In this document: in pieces, positions 1-9,078 of the stretch
Layout of the letters: each line of letters starts with the position of its first letter
How positions within the stretch are numbered: the stretch's first letter is position 1
Source: Planctomycetota bacterium
GTDB lineage: Bacteria > Planctomycetota > UBA1135 > GCA-002686595
DNA length: 64,000 bases
Assembly: GCA_012959785.1 (NCBI GenBank)
Contig: DUCM01000002.1
Coordinates: 1 to 64,000 of the forward strand
Reading direction: 5' to 3'
Notes under the pieces: generated by a model
Told to the model about the DNA's origin: nothing
Seen by the model: only the letters and a program-made list of their open reading frames with translations
Databases searched by the model: none
Position numbers and translations under genes: made by a program

Positions 1-1
1 G

Positions 2-262
2 AGTAACGAGATCCGCATCCGCGGCGGCGTCGATCAGCCCGACGGACTGAGCCTCCACATCCAGTTCATGGATGTGGCCGGTGACTTGTTGCACGAAATG
101 CAGGAGCCCCTGATCCCCGACCTCGTGACTGGTGCCGCCGTGTTCAGCGCCCGCACCAGAGACGACATGAATGTGGCCGATGTCTACACCATCTCGCTCT
201 ATTGCCTCGAAGGCGGAGTTGAAGTCGCGCGTTCGACCTATCTGCGCTCGGATGTTGAGTAA
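2..262 (+). CDS. C-terminal part of an unknown protein (cut by window edge)
   Basis: An open frame enters from the left edge and runs 86 residues to a TAA stop. The visible part is acidic and rich in beta-prone stretches (GGVDQPDGLSLHIQF, VYTISLYCLEGG), suggesting the end of a beta-sandwich or immunoglobulin-like domain. I do not recognise a family. The 132 bases between this stop and the next gene show no convincing terminator. Confidence 0.5.
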   Translation, partial: SNEIRIRGGVDQPDGLSLHIQFMDVAGDLLHEMQEPLIPDLVTGAAVFSARTRDDMNVADVYTISLYCLEGGVEVARSTYLRSDVE

Positions 263-394
263 TTCCTGACCCGCTCGTCGGGCACCTGATGAGCGCGGGA
301 AGCCACCAGGCGCCCCAAAACCACCTCGCCAGCCTCGGCCTCGCGCCGCGGTTGGCGAGATCTTTGTCGGGGCAACTGGTACGGTGGCGGGGCC

Positions 395-1228
395 ATGCAA
401 GCCATCTGTTCCACAACGCAGCGCAGCGGCGCTCCGGCCCTGTTCATGCGCCACTGGCCCCTGGAGAAGGCCCGGGCAGGGGTGCTCTTGATCCACGGCT
501 TCGGTGAACACAGCGGGCGCTACAGCCATGTAGCAGAGGCCCTCGGCGAGCGCGGCGTCGAAACCTGGGCGACAGACCTGCGCGGTTTTGGCGAGTCCCA
601 CGGCCGGCGGGCTTGCATCGGAAACTTTGAGGACTACCTGGACGATGTGGCCTTTGCCATTGAGCCCGTGGCGCAGCAAAGGGAGCCGCTGTTCCTCTTG
701 GGCCATTCCATGGGTGGCCTGGTCTGCGCCCAGTTTGCCCTCAAGCGCCGAGCCCCCCTGACTGGGCTGATCCTTTCCAGCCCGGCTTTGGCCTTCGCCC
801 TCAAGGTGCCAGCCTGGAAATCAAGCGCGGCGGCACTCGCCTCGCGTTGGTTGCCCAATCTGAGAATGCCCTCGGGGGTGAATCCCAAGCTCCTCTCCCA
901 CGACCCACAAGTGGCCAAGGGCATCGCCAAGGACCCCCTGGCGGTTTGGATGGCCAGCGCGCGCTGGTACACCGAATGCCTCGCCGCCCAAGCAGAGGCC
1001 CAAGCGGCCGCGCCGAGTCTTGAGCTGCCCTTGCTGTCCCTGGCGGCCGGCGCCGATGCCATCTGCGACGAAGCCGCCGCCAAGCGTTTTCACCAAGCCG
1101 CGGGCTCGACGGACAAGAGTTGGATCTCGTACCCTGGCCTGTATCACGAAATCTTCAACGAAATCGGACGCGCCGCGGTCCTTCGAGATCTTGGCGAGTG
1201 GATCGAGGACCACAGCGAGCCGGTCTGA
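395..1228 (+). CDS. Alpha/beta hydrolase, monoacylglycerol lipase-like (serine aminopeptidase S33 fold)
   Basis: A 277-residue protein with a complete alpha/beta hydrolase core. HGFGEHSGRY (about residues 34-43) is the oxyanion-loop signature of lysophospholipase/monoacylglycerol lipase relatives. The nucleophile elbow is GHSMGG with Ser105. The acid is probably Asp221 and the base His251 (GLYHEI). No signal peptide, so probably cytosolic. It likely hydrolyses an acyl ester; the substrate cannot be read from sequence. It lies 3 bases before the first of two hotdog proteins, the start of a run of overlapping genes to 4528. That context suggests lipid or acyl-ester metabolism. Confidence 0.88.
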   Translation: MQAICSTTQRSGAPALFMRHWPLEKARAGVLLIHGFGEHSGRYSHVAEALGERGVETWATDLRGFGESHGRRACIGNFEDYLDDVAFAIEPVAQQREPLFLLGHSMGGLVCAQFALKRRAPLTGLILSSPALAFALKVPAWKSSAAALASRWLPNLRMPSGVNPKLLSHDPQVAKGIAKDPLAVWMASARWYTECLAAQAEAQAAAPSLELPLLSLAAGADAICDEAAAKRFHQAAGSTDKSWISYPGLYHEIFNEIGRAAVLRDLGEWIEDHSEPV

Positions 1229-1231
1229 GCC

Positions 1232-1756
1232 ATGGCCAAAAAACTGAGATTCAAACCCTGGCTGAGCTCGCGGACCCTCAGCCCACGCATGCTGAAGCGG
1301 GTCCTGAACTGCTTTCCGCCGTTGATCTTTCAACGCATCAAGATCCTCGAAATCGGGCCGGAGTTCCAGAGTTGTCGGGTGCGGATCGCCCGCAGCCTCC
1401 TGACCCGCAACCTGCATGGAACGACCTTCGGCGGCACGCTCTTCTCCGCAGCCGATTCGCCCCTGCCCGTGCTCCTGTGGCAAATCTTCGCCCACCGCGG
1501 CATTCAGGTGGAGAGCTGGTTGCAGTCGGGGCAGATCCGCTACGAAAAGCCAGCCGCCAGCGACTTGTTCCTCGAGTTCCGCCTGAGCGACGAAGAGATC
1601 GAGGCAGCGGCTACGGAGTTGCAAGAACGAGGCCGCTTTCGGCGCAGCCACGAATTGACCGCCACCGACGAGGCCGGCGTGGTCTATGCGCGGATTTGTG
1701 TGGAGGCCTATGTGCGACTCTCCAGAGAGGAGAATGGGGGGCTCTCGGCCTTCTGA
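1232..1756 (+). CDS. DUF4442 hotdog-fold protein (thioesterase-like), first of a pair
   Basis: A 174-residue protein of the DUF4442 type within the hotdog thioesterase superfamily. The diagnostic segment is NLHGTTFGGTLFSAAD (about residues 64-79), where thioesterases of this fold line the acyl-CoA pocket. The second half alternates strands as expected (SGQIRYEKPAASDLFLEF). The family is weakly characterised; acyl-CoA thioesterase activity is inferred from fold. It starts 3 bases after the hydrolase, and its TGA overlaps the next ATG by one base (TGATG), so the two hotdog proteins are translationally coupled and may pair. Confidence 0.8.
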   Translation: MAKKLRFKPWLSSRTLSPRMLKRVLNCFPPLIFQRIKILEIGPEFQSCRVRIARSLLTRNLHGTTFGGTLFSAADSPLPVLLWQIFAHRGIQVESWLQSGQIRYEKPAASDLFLEFRLSDEEIEAAATELQERGRFRRSHELTATDEAGVVYARICVEAYVRLSREENGGLSAF

Positions 1757-2241
1757 TGCGCGCTCCGAAGAATTCTCTCTTGAAGCGCTGGGAACGACTC
1801 GCCTCCATGCCCGGCGGGCGCTGGCTCTTCAGCTTTCTGCTCGGATGCATGGTGCCCTACAGCGGCTCGATCCGGCCGCGGGTGCTGGAACTCAAAGCCG
1901 GCCATGCGCGGGTCGCCATGGCCGATCGGCGCGCCGTGCGCAACCACCTGCGCTCCATCCACGCCATCGCCCTCATCAATTTGGCCGAAGTCACCAGCGG
2001 CCTGGCCATGCTGAGCGGGCTGGATCCCGCGGCTCGCGGAATCGTCACATCCATCTCGATGGAGTACCTCAAGAAGGCCCGCGGCAGGTTGCTGGGCAGC
2101 TCGCAATGCACGCCTCCGGTGGGCTGCGAGGAACGCGAGCTCGAGATTTCCGTGGTGCTCACCGATGCGAGTGGTGAGACTGTGGCCCGGGCGCTAGTTT
2201 CTTGGAAAATCGGCTCCGTGGCCGCAAGCCCCTCCCCATGA
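1756..2241 (+). CDS. DUF4442 hotdog-fold protein, second of a pair
   Basis: A 161-residue hotdog-like protein. The core NHLRSIHAIALINLAEVTSG (about residues 65-84) matches the DUF4442 pattern in which an NxH segment precedes the central helix. The start at 1756 is chosen because it overlaps the upstream stop by one base; the frame is open far upstream but the overlap marks the real start. Its stop overlaps the next ATG in an ATGA. It is divergent from its neighbour, so the pair is an old duplication or a heteromer. Enzyme activity is inferred only. Confidence 0.78.
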   Translation: MRAPKNSLLKRWERLASMPGGRWLFSFLLGCMVPYSGSIRPRVLELKAGHARVAMADRRAVRNHLRSIHAIALINLAEVTSGLAMLSGLDPAARGIVTSISMEYLKKARGRLLGSSQCTPPVGCEERELEISVVLTDASGETVARALVSWKIGSVAASPSP

Positions 2242-3260
2242 CCGCCAAGTCGCCACTCGAAACCGCCCTGACCCGCGACGCAGGCATTGCTGTGCCGCTT
2301 TTGTGCGGCGCCATGTACCCGTGCAGCAACCCCGGCCTGGTGGCGGCGGTGAGCGACGCTGGGGCCATGGGTATCGTGCAGCCGCTATCGCTCATGCATG
2401 TCCACGGCCATGACTTGCGCGAGGGGCTACGCCTGATCCGAGAGCTCACGCCCCATCCCGTGGGCTTCAACGCCATCGTGGAAAAGAGCGTCAAGATTTA
2501 CGAGAAGCGCATGCGTTCCTGGGTAGCCATCGCCCTTGAGGAGGGCCTGCGATTCTTCGTCACGGCCCTCGGCAATCCCGCCTGGGTTGTGGATTGCGTC
2601 CACGAAGCGGGCGGCAAGGTCTACCACGATGTGACCGAGCGGCGCTGGGCGGAGAAGGCCCTGGCATCGGGGGTGGACGGCCTGATCTGCGTCAACCAGC
2701 GCGCCGGTGGGCACGCAGGAGAGAAGAGCGGGGAGACCCTGTTCGAAGAATTGAGCGACTTGGGCGTGCCCCTGGTCTGTGCCGGCGGAATAGGCACGCC
2801 AGAGGACTTTGTGGCAGCCCTGGCCTCAGGCTACGCTGGAGTGCAGATGGGAACGCGCTTCATCGCCACCCCCGAATGCCTCGTTCACCCCAGTTACCGG
2901 CAGGCCATTGTGGATGCCGGCGAAGACGACATCGTGCTCACCGAGCGCCTCTCGGGAGTCCCTGTTTCCGTCATCCGTAACGAACGCATTGATGCCCTGG
3001 GCACGAGCGCGGGGTGCCTGGCCAAGCGACTCCTGCGCGGGCGCCGTACGCGCCACTGGATGCGCACCTTCTACGCCCTGCGTTCGCTGCGGAAACTCAA
3101 ACAATCGTCCCTAAAAGGGCTCGCCTACGGCGATGTCTTTCAAGCCGGGCGCAGTGTTGCTGGGATTGATAGCGTGCTGAGCGCTGATAGTATCGTGACC
3201 GTATTCGCCCGGGCTGCTGAAGCTGCTGGCGCGACAAGAAAGCACGGAGAGCGAGCATGA
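2238..3260 (+). CDS. Nitronate monooxygenase / 2-nitropropane dioxygenase family flavoprotein
   Basis: A 340-residue TIM-barrel flavoprotein of the NMO/2-nitropropane dioxygenase family, which includes FMN oxidoreductases and FabK-type enoyl-ACP reductases. FMN-phosphate motifs are visible: CVNQRAGGHAGEKSG in the middle, then PLVCAGGIGTPEDFVAAL and GYAGVQMGTRFIATPE. The ATG at 2238 forms a 4-base ATGA overlap with the preceding gene; an in-frame start 12 codons earlier is less likely. Family members oxidise alkyl nitronates or act on other small electrophiles; with thioesterase and hydrolase neighbours, an acyl-related substrate is also possible. Confidence 0.88.
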   Translation: MTAKSPLETALTRDAGIAVPLLCGAMYPCSNPGLVAAVSDAGAMGIVQPLSLMHVHGHDLREGLRLIRELTPHPVGFNAIVEKSVKIYEKRMRSWVAIALEEGLRFFVTALGNPAWVVDCVHEAGGKVYHDVTERRWAEKALASGVDGLICVNQRAGGHAGEKSGETLFEELSDLGVPLVCAGGIGTPEDFVAALASGYAGVQMGTRFIATPECLVHPSYRQAIVDAGEDDIVLTERLSGVPVSVIRNERIDALGTSAGCLAKRLLRGRRTRHWMRTFYALRSLRKLKQSSLKGLAYGDVFQAGRSVAGIDSVLSADSIVTVFARAAEAAGATRKHGERA

Positions 3261-4528
3261 GTCCTGAGAAATCAAACACCCCGACCTGGAAGAAACTGAC
3301 CCTGGCGCTGGCCTCAAGTTGCCTGGCAATAATCGCCGCCGAAGGCGGGACGCGACTCTGGCTTAGGTTGAACGGCGAAGCCTACTCGGCAGAGAAGAGC
3401 CGCGCACTGGTGCGCGAAATCGTGAGCTCCGCCACCGATGCACTCCCGCTCCCTGGAGATGTCGAGCGAAAAAAGACCTCCGCCACCAAAACACCTGACT
3501 ACGACCCCCATCCGTTCCTCGGGTTCCAAAACCACAACCGTCTGGGAAACCTGGAGCATCGCGCCGCAACCTTGGGGCCGGGCAGGCCGAATGAGTTTCG
3601 TATCCTGATCGTGGGTGGCTCAGTGGCCGCTATTTTTGGCAACACGGGCAGGAAGCAGTTCGCCAAGCGCCTGAGCGCATCGAAACTCCTCGGTGGCCGA
3701 AAAGTGGTGTTCATTCGAGAGGGGCGCGCCTCCTACAAGCAGCCTCAGCAGTTGATGTTGGTTTCCTACCTCTTCAGCCTGGGCCTGATCCCCGACATGG
3801 TGCTCAACCTCGACGGTTTCAACGAAGTGGCGATCTCGTGCTCGAACCCCGAGCGCGGTCTCTACATGCATTACCCGTCGCACACCCACTGGCTGTCGGT
3901 GACGGCCGATTCCGCGGCTCGGCCCGAGACCCTCGAGGTCTTCAGGCAGTTGCGACTGGCCCGCTCAAGCGCCGCAAGAAACGCTGACATCAGCTTGCAG
4001 CGTCATCTCTGGTGGAGCGCCCTCTACGGCACCTGGATCGAGCACTCCATGACAGGCAGGCGCAAGAAAATCCGCAAACTCCAAGCCCGCTACGGATCTC
4101 TCCTGGGCGAGCAACGCCTGCCCGCGCCGGAATTCGAGCTGGGCCCGCGGCCGGAGCGCGCCGCCCTGGCGGTGGCCATGTGGAAGCGATCCTCGCGTGC
4201 CCTCAACGCTCTCTGCAAGGGTCACGGGGTCTACTATGTGCACGCCCTGCAACCGACTCTATTCGACACAGGCTCAAAGCCCCTGCGCTCCATAGAAATT
4301 GAGAAGGCCGAGCTCACCCATATATCGTGGAAGGAGTGCGTTAGAACGGGCTACCCGCTCTTGCGCGAAGCGGGCCAACAATTGCTCATGGCGGGAGTCA
4401 AGTTTTGCGACACAAGCATGGTCTTTGCCACGGAAGAATCCCCGCTCTACTACGATGCCTGCCACTTCTCCGGTGAAGGCAACCGCATCTTGGCTGACGC
4501 TCTGGCGGACGCGATTCTGCAGGAATAG
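3257..4528 (+). CDS. SGNH/GDSL hydrolase-like protein with N-terminal membrane anchor
   Basis: A 423-residue protein with an N-terminal hydrophobic segment (LALASSCLAIIAAEG, about residues 15-29) that could be a signal anchor. An SGNH-type arrangement follows: ILIVGGSVA (block I, Ser in GGSVA), NLDGFNE (the Asn block), and YYDACHFSGEGNRILAD near the C terminus with the Asp-x-x-His catalytic pair. This resembles extracytoplasmic SGNH proteins near polysaccharide and protein-modification genes; the substrate is unknown. The ATG overlaps the upstream TGA (ATGA), making it the last gene of the run that begins at 395. An asparagine synthase follows after 142 bases. Confidence 0.7.
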   Translation: MSPEKSNTPTWKKLTLALASSCLAIIAAEGGTRLWLRLNGEAYSAEKSRALVREIVSSATDALPLPGDVERKKTSATKTPDYDPHPFLGFQNHNRLGNLEHRAATLGPGRPNEFRILIVGGSVAAIFGNTGRKQFAKRLSASKLLGGRKVVFIREGRASYKQPQQLMLVSYLFSLGLIPDMVLNLDGFNEVAISCSNPERGLYMHYPSHTHWLSVTADSAARPETLEVFRQLRLARSSAARNADISLQRHLWWSALYGTWIEHSMTGRRKKIRKLQARYGSLLGEQRLPAPEFELGPRPERAALAVAMWKRSSRALNALCKGHGVYYVHALQPTLFDTGSKPLRSIEIEKAELTHISWKECVRTGYPLLREAGQQLLMAGVKFCDTSMVFATEESPLYYDACHFSGEGNRILADALADAILQE

Positions 4529-4670
4529 ACGCAAGTAGAGCAACCAGCCGCCACGCACCAACAACCCCGGTGCCAGCGCGCAGGGCTGATCGGGCTAGCC
4601 CCATTTAGGTCGCAAGATTACTGCTAGTTCGAGTGCTCCCCGAGAGCGCGAAGTTCCGATACGCCCACAC

Positions 4671-6464
4671 ATGTGTGGACTACTGGGAATCGCGGCACTG
4701 CGGGGGCGGATACCTTCCGCATCCATGGTGGCGTTCGAAAACATGCGCGATTGCTTGGGCCACCGCGGCCCCGACGGCGCTGGCTTGTGGTACCACGAGA
4801 ACCTGGCACTGGCTCACCGCCGTCTGGCTGTGCGAGACACATCGAAGGCTGGGCTGCAACCCATGTTCACCCGCGACGGGCGCTTCTCGGTGATCTACAA
4901 CGGCGAGTTGTACAACGATGCCGAACTGCGCGCTGAACTCGCCAGGCTCGCCGCTGTGCCTGATGGATTCCAAACCACCTGCGACACCGAAACTGTGCTG
5001 CTGGCCTTCGCCGCTTGGGGACCGCGCGCCTTCGAGCGCCTGCGCGGCATGTTTGCCGTGGCAATTTACGACCACCGCGAGCACATCCTGCACATGGCTC
5101 GCGATCCCCTGGGAATCAAGCCGCTCTATTATCATCTGGGCGCCCATGAAGTAACCTTCGCCAGCGACACGCGGGCACTTCTGGCCCATCCGGGTATCGA
5201 GGCTCTCCCCAACCTGCCCATGGCCAGCGCCTACCTTACGACGCTGCAAAGTACCCTGGGGCGCCACACCTTGTTCCACGAGCTGTGGGCCCTGGAGCCA
5301 GGGCAGCGGGCGAGCTTTGACGCCACGAACGGCAAGTTCGCCCTCCAGCAGTTCTACCGCCCTCAACCCGTGGACGCTCTGCCAATCCAGCCCGAGGAAG
5401 CCGCCGAGAGGGTGCACGAAGTGCTCGCGGACTCGATCGACCAGCACCTCTGCGCCGATGTGCCGGTTGCGGCGCTATTGAGTGGCGGAATCGACAGCAC
5501 GATCATCTGCCGCCAGACCAGCGAGCACACAAGCGACTTGCACACTTGGTGTGCCGGCGCCGCAGGCGGGGAGGAGCGCCCTGGCGACTTCGAGTTCGCC
5601 CGTCAGGTAGCACAGGAGATCGGCTCACATCACGAGGAGGTTCGCATCGACAAGGGGCGTTTCCTGCACGACTGGCAGAAACTAGTGAGCCGGGGGGGGG
5701 TGCCCCTCAGCACGCCCAATGAAATCGCCATCCAAGCAGTAGCGAGAGATGTCCAGAGTATCGGCTACAAGGTTATCCTCAGCGGCGAGGGCGCCGACGA
5801 ACTCTTCGGCGGCTACGAACTCTCCCTGCAAGCCGCCAGCGATTTCTGCGCCACGCCCGCCGACAAGCGCAGCGCTGGACGCTTTCAACTAGACGCGGCT
5901 GCCTGGGTGGCGCCGCACCAAAAGCCCCATCTGCTGAGCGCAGACGCCTGGACCGGCGCGTGTAGTGACCAGTTTCTCTTCGACCACTTCGACGAAACCT
6001 TCGCCGAATGTCAACAGGAGGTCGGCCCCGCAGGTACGGACCTCGATGCGCACCTGCGCTTCGTGCGCAAGCACAATCTGAGCGGCCTCCTCACGCGCCT
6101 CGACCGCTCGACCATGGTGGCTTCCGTCGAGGGCCGCACGCCCTTCGCCGATGAGCGAGTGGCCGCCGTGGCCGACAGCCTGCCCATGGCGATCAAGTGG
6201 AACGGGCGCGGCAAGGCCGTCTTGCGCGATGCCTGGCAGGATCAGATTCCCCCGGCGATCATGGCCCGCAAAAAATCATCCTTCCCCCTGCCCTTCCAGT
6301 CCTGGATGGAGGGGCTCGGTTGGCGCCTGGAAACCTCACCCTTCGCCCGCAGCTTCTTCGCCGACGACCTGCGCCAGAAGGTCGCGGCAAATCCTGGCGA
6401 GCTATGGCAACTGGCCTGGCCCATGCTGAACCTGTCGCTCTGGGGCGACGCCTGGTGGTCTTGA
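4671..6464 (+). CDS. asnB: Asparagine synthase (glutamine-hydrolysing)
   Basis: A 597-residue class II glutamine amidotransferase fused to an asparagine synthetase domain. The N terminus is MCGLLGI, so Cys2 is the catalytic nucleophile after Met removal, which fixes the start. GHRGPDGAG and YNGELYND complete the glutaminase site. The synthase half carries the ATP pyrophosphate loop LLSGGIDST (about residue 268) and SGEGADELFGGYE. It would convert aspartate, glutamine and ATP to asparagine. Proteins of this type also amidate sugars or peptides in exopolysaccharide and exosortase clusters, and the SGNH and GT4 neighbours leave that open. Confidence 0.93.
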   Translation: MCGLLGIAALRGRIPSASMVAFENMRDCLGHRGPDGAGLWYHENLALAHRRLAVRDTSKAGLQPMFTRDGRFSVIYNGELYNDAELRAELARLAAVPDGFQTTCDTETVLLAFAAWGPRAFERLRGMFAVAIYDHREHILHMARDPLGIKPLYYHLGAHEVTFASDTRALLAHPGIEALPNLPMASAYLTTLQSTLGRHTLFHELWALEPGQRASFDATNGKFALQQFYRPQPVDALPIQPEEAAERVHEVLADSIDQHLCADVPVAALLSGGIDSTIICRQTSEHTSDLHTWCAGAAGGEERPGDFEFARQVAQEIGSHHEEVRIDKGRFLHDWQKLVSRGGVPLSTPNEIAIQAVARDVQSIGYKVILSGEGADELFGGYELSLQAASDFCATPADKRSAGRFQLDAAAWVAPHQKPHLLSADAWTGACSDQFLFDHFDETFAECQQEVGPAGTDLDAHLRFVRKHNLSGLLTRLDRSTMVASVEGRTPFADERVAAVADSLPMAIKWNGRGKAVLRDAWQDQIPPAIMARKKSSFPLPFQSWMEGLGWRLETSPFARSFFADDLRQKVAANPGELWQLAWPMLNLSLWGDAWWS

Positions 6465-6576
6465 GGGAAATGCGCCGGGAACACAGAGGAGAATCGTTAC
6501 TGCTTCCTTGCGGATTGGAGGTTCCAGGGTGTAAAGATAAGCCCTCAACCAACCCCTCTTTCCAGTGGAGACTTCC

Positions 6577-6843
6577 ATGTTTCAGCGCCTCTTGTTTTCG
6601 ATCCTTGCCCTCGTTCTCGCCAGCCTCAGCTTGACCTCCTGCGAGTGCTGCGAGACCAAGGCTTCCGCCACGGCCACCGTCGAGTGCTGCTGCACGGCCA
6701 AGGGCAATGAATGTGCCGGCGATTGCGGTTGCGCCTGCGAGACCTGCGTCGAACCCGCCGCCGCCGTGGAATGCTGCTGCACGGCCAAGGGCGAGGAATG
6801 CACCGGCAATTGCGGCTGCGCCTGCGAGACCTGCGAGAGCTAG
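6577..6843 (+). CDS. Small Cys-rich lipoprotein with a duplicated metal-binding-like repeat
   Basis: An 88-residue protein. Residues 1-21 form a lipoprotein signal ending in LTS before Cys22. The mature part is about 67 residues with 19 cysteines. It holds two near-identical modules of about 26 residues, each reading ECCCTAKGxECxGxCGCACETC. The start is the ATG at 6577, with GGAG 7 bases upstream; an in-frame GTG at 6565 is less likely. Cysteine density and clustering resemble metallothionein-like metal sequestration, but I recognise no named family. It would sit lipid-anchored outside the cytoplasmic membrane. Confidence 0.75.
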   Translation: MFQRLLFSILALVLASLSLTSCECCETKASATATVECCCTAKGNECAGDCGCACETCVEPAAAVECCCTAKGEECTGNCGCACETCES

Positions 6844-6866
6844 CCCCTCCCCCAAAATCGAGGGAT

Positions 6867-6875
6867 TGGTATAGG
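6867..6875 (+). promoter_or_regulatory. Possible extended -10 promoter element for the 6933 gene
   Basis: TGG followed by TATAGG forms an extended -10 type element about 57 bases before the ATG at 6933. No good -35 hexamer is seen, so support is weak. Confidence 0.25.
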
Positions 6876-6932
6876 CTTGTGGTAGCCAAATTTGTTCCCT
6901 CGAGACTGCATACCCAATAAAGAGGTCTGCCC

Positions 6933-7823
6933 ATGTTTATCCGATGCCTGTTTTTGCTGCCTTTCCTGAGCATCGCCGCTGCTGCTCAAAGTGCCGTAAG
7001 GATCGAGATCCGAGAGGTGGATCTCGTCAACCAGACCTTCGCCATTCACGCGGACATCGCCAGCGCTGTGGCCGGTTATCAGTTGGATGTTTCGGGAGTC
7101 ACAGTCACCGCAGTCCACGGGGGCCTTGCAGAAGCGGCTAACTTTCAAACCAGCTTTAGCTGCGTTAGCGGGCCCTGTCGCATCCTGAGCTTCGGCTTCG
7201 GCACGCAGATCGCAACAGGTTCGAACGGCACGCTTTGCGTAGTGGAATTTGACTGCCCCGCTGCCGATTGCTTTAGCGGCGTGACCATCTGCCTGACCCA
7301 GGAGGTCTTCGCTGATCCCACCGGCACGCAACTCATCTCGGAAGTCGGACCGTGCAGTGCGGGCATCGTGGGACTCTCCTATTGCTCCGGCAACGGCAGC
7401 GCCACGGCTTGCCCCTGTGCTAACCTCTCCCTTACAGGTGGCTGCGCCAATTCCTCCGGCGCAGGCGGAAGGCTCTCCGCCTTCGGCAGCCTCTCGGCAG
7501 CCAGCGACGACATCACCTTCAGCGCCAGTGGCTTGCTGCCCGGGCAGCCGGTGCTCTTGTTCTCTGCCAACAACGCCGTGGCAGGGGGCAGCGGCGTCTT
7601 GTTCGGCGATGGCTTGCGCTGTGCGGGTGGCTTCGTCCGCCGCCTGGGAGTCAGCCCGCCCGATGCCGCGGGCAACGCCAGTTGGGGCCCCGGCCTGCGC
7701 GTGGTGGGTGGCTGGAATGGCGGCGACATTCGGCGCTTCCAGGGCTGGTACCGGGATCCGGGCGGACCCTGTGGCTCGGGCTTCAACCTGACCCAGGGCC
7801 TCGAAGTCGTCTTCGCACCCTGA
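6933..7823 (+). CDS. Secreted protein with cohesin-like N-terminal domain and the Cys-rich FGDGLRCAGG C-terminal domain
   Basis: A 296-residue exported protein. Residues 1-19 are a signal peptide ending in AAAQS. Residues about 20-140 form a beta-rich domain with an odd resemblance to cohesin-type carbohydrate-associated folds (GYQLDVSGVTVT, LCVVEFDCP). Residues about 150-296 are the Cys-rich domain shared with three other proteins here: YCSGNGS.ACPC, CANSSG, FGDGLRCAGG, FQGWYRDPGG, FNLT, ending EVVFAP. AAGAGG seven bases before the ATG is the ribosome site. Function is unknown; the shared domain probably serves export, surface anchoring or assembly. Confidence 0.8.
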   Translation: MFIRCLFLLPFLSIAAAAQSAVRIEIREVDLVNQTFAIHADIASAVAGYQLDVSGVTVTAVHGGLAEAANFQTSFSCVSGPCRILSFGFGTQIATGSNGTLCVVEFDCPAADCFSGVTICLTQEVFADPTGTQLISEVGPCSAGIVGLSYCSGNGSATACPCANLSLTGGCANSSGAGGRLSAFGSLSAASDDITFSASGLLPGQPVLLFSANNAVAGGSGVLFGDGLRCAGGFVRRLGVSPPDAAGNASWGPGLRVVGGWNGGDIRRFQGWYRDPGGPCGSGFNLTQGLEVVFAP

Positions 7824-7848
7824 CAGCAAGCACATCCGGAAGGGTAGG

Positions 7849-9078
7849 ATGCTCACCGTGGATCGATCGGTGAAACTGCTCTTCGTCAGCCAGCAAGCGC
7901 CCTGGCCCCTGGACTCCGGGGGCAACTTGCGCACCTACCACCTCCTGCGGGCCCTGTCCCTGCAGTTCGAGGTGACCCTCGTGGCCACTGACCCCGGCGG
8001 AGATGCGGCCCAGCACCTGGCCGGAGTCGCTGCCCGGGTCGAGTTGGTGCCGGCCCTTCGCAAGGCCGGCAGCCTGCACCGCGCCAGTAGTTTTTTGCGC
8101 AGCCTGTCCACAGCTGAACCCCTGATACTGACCCACAACCAGAGCGGCCCCCTCGACGCAGCGGTGCGGGCACAACTCGCCAGCTGTGAATTCGCCTCCC
8201 TGCACCTCAACCACCTCGACACGGCGCGCTACGCCCGTACTGCCCGGGGCGTCCCGGTAGTGCTCGATACCCACAATGTGCTCGCGGAGTACGCGGCGCG
8301 GCGTAGCGAACACGAGGCTTCCGCTCCTGGGCGCTGGTTGTGGCGGCGAGAAGCGCGACTCCTCTGCAAGACCGAGCCCCGGGCCCTGTCCGCTTGCCAG
8401 CGGGTGCTGGCCTGTTCAGAGCGCGAACGGTCAGCCTTCCTCAAGGCGCACCGAACCCTAGAGGTGCGCGTGGTCCCCAATGGAGTGGACGCCGGTGCCA
8501 TCACGCCCCTCACAGACCCCGCGGCGAATCCGCCCGAAGTGGTCTTCGTGGGCGACATGGCTTACGGACCAAATGCGGACGCAGCCCTGTTTTTTGCCGA
8601 CGAAGTGTTCGATACGATCCGCGCGCAAGAGCCCGAGGCACTGTTCAGCGCCGTGGGCAAGAACCCCTCAAACGAATTGCTCTTGCGAGGCCGCACCGAA
8701 GCCATCAGCGTGACCGGATTCGTCGAGGATGTGATCTGCTGCCTCGCCCGTGCACGGGTCTTCGTCTGCCCCATCCGTTACGGATCGGGCACGCGGCTCA
8801 AGCTCCTCGAAGCCTTTGCCGCGGGGCTTCCGGTGGTCTCGACGCGCCTGGGCGCGGAAGGCATCGACTGCCGCGACGGCGAGCACCTCTTGTTGGCCGA
8901 TAGCGCCGGAGAATTGGCGGCTGCGGTCTTGCGCCTCTTGCGCGACGACAACCTCGCTCGCAGGTTGGCGAGCGCTGGGCGCGCCCTTGCAGAAGAGTGC
9001 TATGACTGGCCCGCCATCGGCCGCTCCCTGGTGGACATCCACCGCGAACTGCACAGCCAAACCAGAGCTTGCACATGA
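7849..9078 (+). CDS. Glycosyltransferase family 4 (GT-B), sugar transferase
   Basis: A 409-residue GT-B glycosyltransferase resembling sugar transferases of exopolysaccharide/exosortase loci. The N-terminal acceptor domain begins LLFVSQQAPWPLDSGG (about residues 10-25) with NLRTYHLLRAL. The donor domain carries VFVGDMAYGPNADA, then the GT4 signature KLLEAFAAGLPVVSTRLGAEGI (E-x7-E type), expected to bind the nucleotide sugar. The start could be this ATG or the GTG at 7858; a -10-like TAGGAT overlaps the ATG and would favour the GTG on a leaderless transcript. Donor and acceptor sugars are unknown. The stop overlaps the next ATG by 4 bases. Confidence 0.85.
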   Translation: MLTVDRSVKLLFVSQQAPWPLDSGGNLRTYHLLRALSLQFEVTLVATDPGGDAAQHLAGVAARVELVPALRKAGSLHRASSFLRSLSTAEPLILTHNQSGPLDAAVRAQLASCEFASLHLNHLDTARYARTARGVPVVLDTHNVLAEYAARRSEHEASAPGRWLWRREARLLCKTEPRALSACQRVLACSERERSAFLKAHRTLEVRVVPNGVDAGAITPLTDPAANPPEVVFVGDMAYGPNADAALFFADEVFDTIRAQEPEALFSAVGKNPSNELLLRGRTEAISVTGFVEDVICCLARARVFVCPIRYGSGTRLKLLEAFAAGLPVVSTRLGAEGIDCRDGEHLLLADSAGELAAAVLRLLRDDNLARRLASAGRALAEECYDWPAIGRSLVDIHRELHSQTRACT

